A stretch of 64,000 nt of DNA from Armigeres subalbatus (taxonomy: Eukaryota > Arthropoda > Insecta > Diptera > Culicidae): assembly GCF_024139115.2 (NCBI RefSeq), contig NW_026942917.1:1-64000 (forward strand). Reading direction: 5' to 3'. The stretch's first letter is position 1; each line of letters starts with the position of its first letter. The translations under genes were made by a program, and so were the position numbers. This document shows positions 62,410-64,000 of the stretch, one piece after another. The notes beneath the pieces are model-generated. The model saw nothing but the letters and a program-made list of their open reading frames with translations. It ran no database searches and was not told where the DNA came from.

Positions 62410-64000
62410 TTTCACCGCCATTCGACAGCCAACGTTCGTTGCGATCAGTCGACTTTGTTCCTGTAACAAAGCTCAAACAATCCCTTTGTTCGTTCCGCTT
62501 TTGAAAGTGCTAGTGCTACGCCTTAGGAGAGATTTAGTGTTGACAATACCCCTTGCGTGTACATATTACCTGTAAGGCTAAGCAAACCACGTGGTGCAAA
62601 GAAAAGTGTTTTAATAGTTAACGAGTAGTGTACCGGGATAAATAGACTGTGTTTTTGCGAAGTAAAGTTTTCACAACAATTGTTGGATTGGGGATCAGCT
62701 TGAGCGGGGGTTACCCCCCACCCCTCCCCGTTTCACCAGCATGCCACTGGTAAACGGCAAGCTATCCCAGTTAGGGGATCCAGGCCCCGGTGGTGGTGGT
62801 GGTGCAACAAACCAGAAGAATGGTGAGTACTGCGGAGCTCGTCTCCCATGGTACATGGACAAGGACGGGACTGCAGGACAACTGCAGTTCCTGAAAATGG
62901 AAGCAGTAAACGGCAGTTTACCGCAAGATCCTTTCTTGCTACGTGCATCTGTTGAGAAAGGTTGCGGGGGCCAAATCGAAGGTGCTTACAAAGAAAATCG
63001 CGGCTCCTCGTATGTTTTGAAAGTCCGAAGTCAAGAGCAGTTCAACAAACTTCTCAAGCTAAACAAACTCGCAGACGGCACTCAAATTTCAATAGCGGCA
63101 CACCCAATTCTAAATCAATCGAAGTGCGTCGTATCCAATTATGACTCGATTGGCTTAGACGACCAATACCTGAAGAAACAACTGCTATCTCAAGGAGTAA
63201 TGGATCTGCGACGTATCCAGCGCCGTCAACCCGATGGAAGTTTCGAGAACACATCTACCATAATCCTCACCATAAATGGAACTGTAATTCCCCCGCATAT
63301 CGATTTTGGTTGGACAAGGTGCCGAACGCGCAATTTTTACCCTTCCCCTATGCAATGTTTTCGTTGCTGGGAATACGGGCACACGGGAAAGCGATGCACT
63401 ACTCCAACGCGTGTGTGCGGTAAATGTAGCAAAATCCATGAAGACGAAAATCAACAACAACTTGGAGATAACTCGTCCGCCTCCAACACAGAAACCCCGT
63501 CATCCACCGCCTTTCGCCCCGAGAGAAGTTGTACAAACAGCACATATTGCAAATTCTGCAAGTCCGATGACCACGGTGTCTCCAATCGAAAATGTCCTGT
63601 ATATGCTAAAGAAGTGGAAATTCAGCACCTACGCGTGGACCTGGGTATCACATACCCACAGGCCAAGCGGGAGTACGAAATCCAGCATGGAATAACCAAC
63701 AACTCCACCTTCAATAAAGTTGCTAGTGCAAGCAAGGACAGTGAAATTGGAGAATTGAGACACACGATCAAACAACTACAAGTAGACTCAAAAGCAAAGG
63801 ACCAGAAAATCGCCGAAATGGAGCGTGCCCTCCGGAAAGGCGGTGTCGAGGATCGAATGGAAAAGACTCAAAAACACGGTACCATTGAGGACCTCGTAAG
63901 CCAAGTGGCCGCGCTCTCCCGTACAGTAGGAAAAATGCAGTTAGCTCTAGTTGAAAAAGACAGAATCATCGCGGAACTTCAAACAATAAAATACGTTGGA
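62410..64000 (+). mobile_element. I-type LINE, 5' part, continues past the window
   Basis: A non-coding leader of about 330 bp (CGACAGCCAACGTTCGTTGC near the start) precedes an open ORF1. The 5' edge is not fixed by a target duplication because the 3' end lies outside the window. Unlike the other LINEs here, no stop or frameshift is visible. Confidence 0.7.
62741..64000 (+). CDS. I-type LINE ORF1 protein (gag-like), open to the window edge
   Basis: ORF1 proteins bind LINE RNA and accompany it to the target. The frame opens at ATG 62741 and has no stop for 420 codons up to 64000, so the protein is incomplete here. It starts with a Gly-rich stretch (PGPGGGGG). A central region, roughly residues 85-190, has SYVLKVRSQEQFNKLLKLNK and QSKCVVSNYD, as in RRM-like ORF1 domains. 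Zinc knuckles follow: CFRCWEYGHTGKRC near residue 206, CGKCSKIH near 225, and CKFCKSDDHGVSNRKC near 272. The C-terminal 100 residues are Glu/Lys-rich with heptad-like Leu, Ile and Val, predicting a coiled coil. The choice of ATG rests on it being the first in frame after the leader; an in-frame start further on cannot be excluded. Its intact state suggests a young copy. Confidence 0.88.
   Translation, partial: MPLVNGKLSQLGDPGPGGGGGATNQKNGEYCGARLPWYMDKDGTAGQLQFLKMEAVNGSLPQDPFLLRASVEKGCGGQIEGAYKENRGSSYVLKVRSQEQFNKLLKLNKLADGTQISIAAHPILNQSKCVVSNYDSIGLDDQYLKKQLLSQGVMDLRRIQRRQPDGSFENTSTIILTINGTVIPPHIDFGWTRCRTRNFYPSPMQCFRCWEYGHTGKRCTTPTRVCGKCSKIHEDENQQQLGDNSSASNTETPSSTAFRPERSCTNSTYCKFCKSDDHGVSNRKCPVYAKEVEIQHLRVDLGITYPQAKREYEIQHGITNNSTFNKVASASKDSEIGELRHTIKQLQVDSKAKDQKIAEMERALRKGGVEDRMEKTQKHGTIEDLVSQVAALSRTVGKMQLALVEKDRIIAELQTIKYVG

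Overview
The window is animal, almost certainly culicine mosquito (Aedes-like), genomic DNA. It is AT-rich, its introns are short (63, 68 and perhaps 81 bp), and it is dominated by transposable elements. Three copies of a tRNA-derived SINE that I recognise as Feilai of Aedes point the same way. There are no bacterial operons, rRNA genes or CRISPR arrays. Nearly every long open frame belongs to a transposon; most of the rest are chance or shadow frames.

Layout. 1-2095: a satellite of about 200-bp units with a MITE inserted in it. 2.1-15.6 kb: intergenic DNA with terminal-inverted-repeat (TIR) elements, including one MITE that has jumped into a copy of itself. 15,656-24,867: a broken THAP-domain gene whose second exon is split by a BEL/Pao LTR retrotransposon and a Feilai SINE. 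The retrotransposon itself carries six smaller insertions. 25-28.8 kb: SINE-like, MITE and simple-repeat DNA. 28.9-34.8 kb: a decayed LINE (family A) with a nested MITE, then an R4/Dong-like LINE sitting in its TAA tail, a Feilai split by a 969-bp TIR element, and a Jockey-type RT remnant. 36.4-42.5 kb: LINE fragments, palindromic elements, and a second family A copy with clear target-site duplications (TSDs). 43.4-47.2 kb: a possible minus-strand gene interrupted by a perfect 86-bp palindrome, more MITEs, and a small two-exon coiled-coil gene. 48-50.4 kb: MITEs and tandem repeats. 50.9-58.1 kb: a four-level stack in which a Jockey-type endonuclease region is split by a family A LINE and by a complete copia element, and the copia leader is split by a hAT-type element that holds another MITE. 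58.7-62 kb: MITEs, the best Feilai copy, a tRNA-like SINE head and a LINE endonuclease fragment. 62.7-64 kb: an intact I-type LINE ORF1 running off the window edge.

Host genes that can be supported are few: the THAP gene (one-base frameshift plus insertions), the two-exon coiled-coil gene at 46.7 kb, and a weak candidate at 43.4-44.1 kb. The most informative feature is the nesting. Many insertions keep exact TSDs, so the order of events can be read directly. Nothing here is clearly a new biological system. The best leads are the coiled-coil gene, the LINE-in-microsatellite insertion, and the THAP exon whose frame closes exactly when both insertions are removed in thought.
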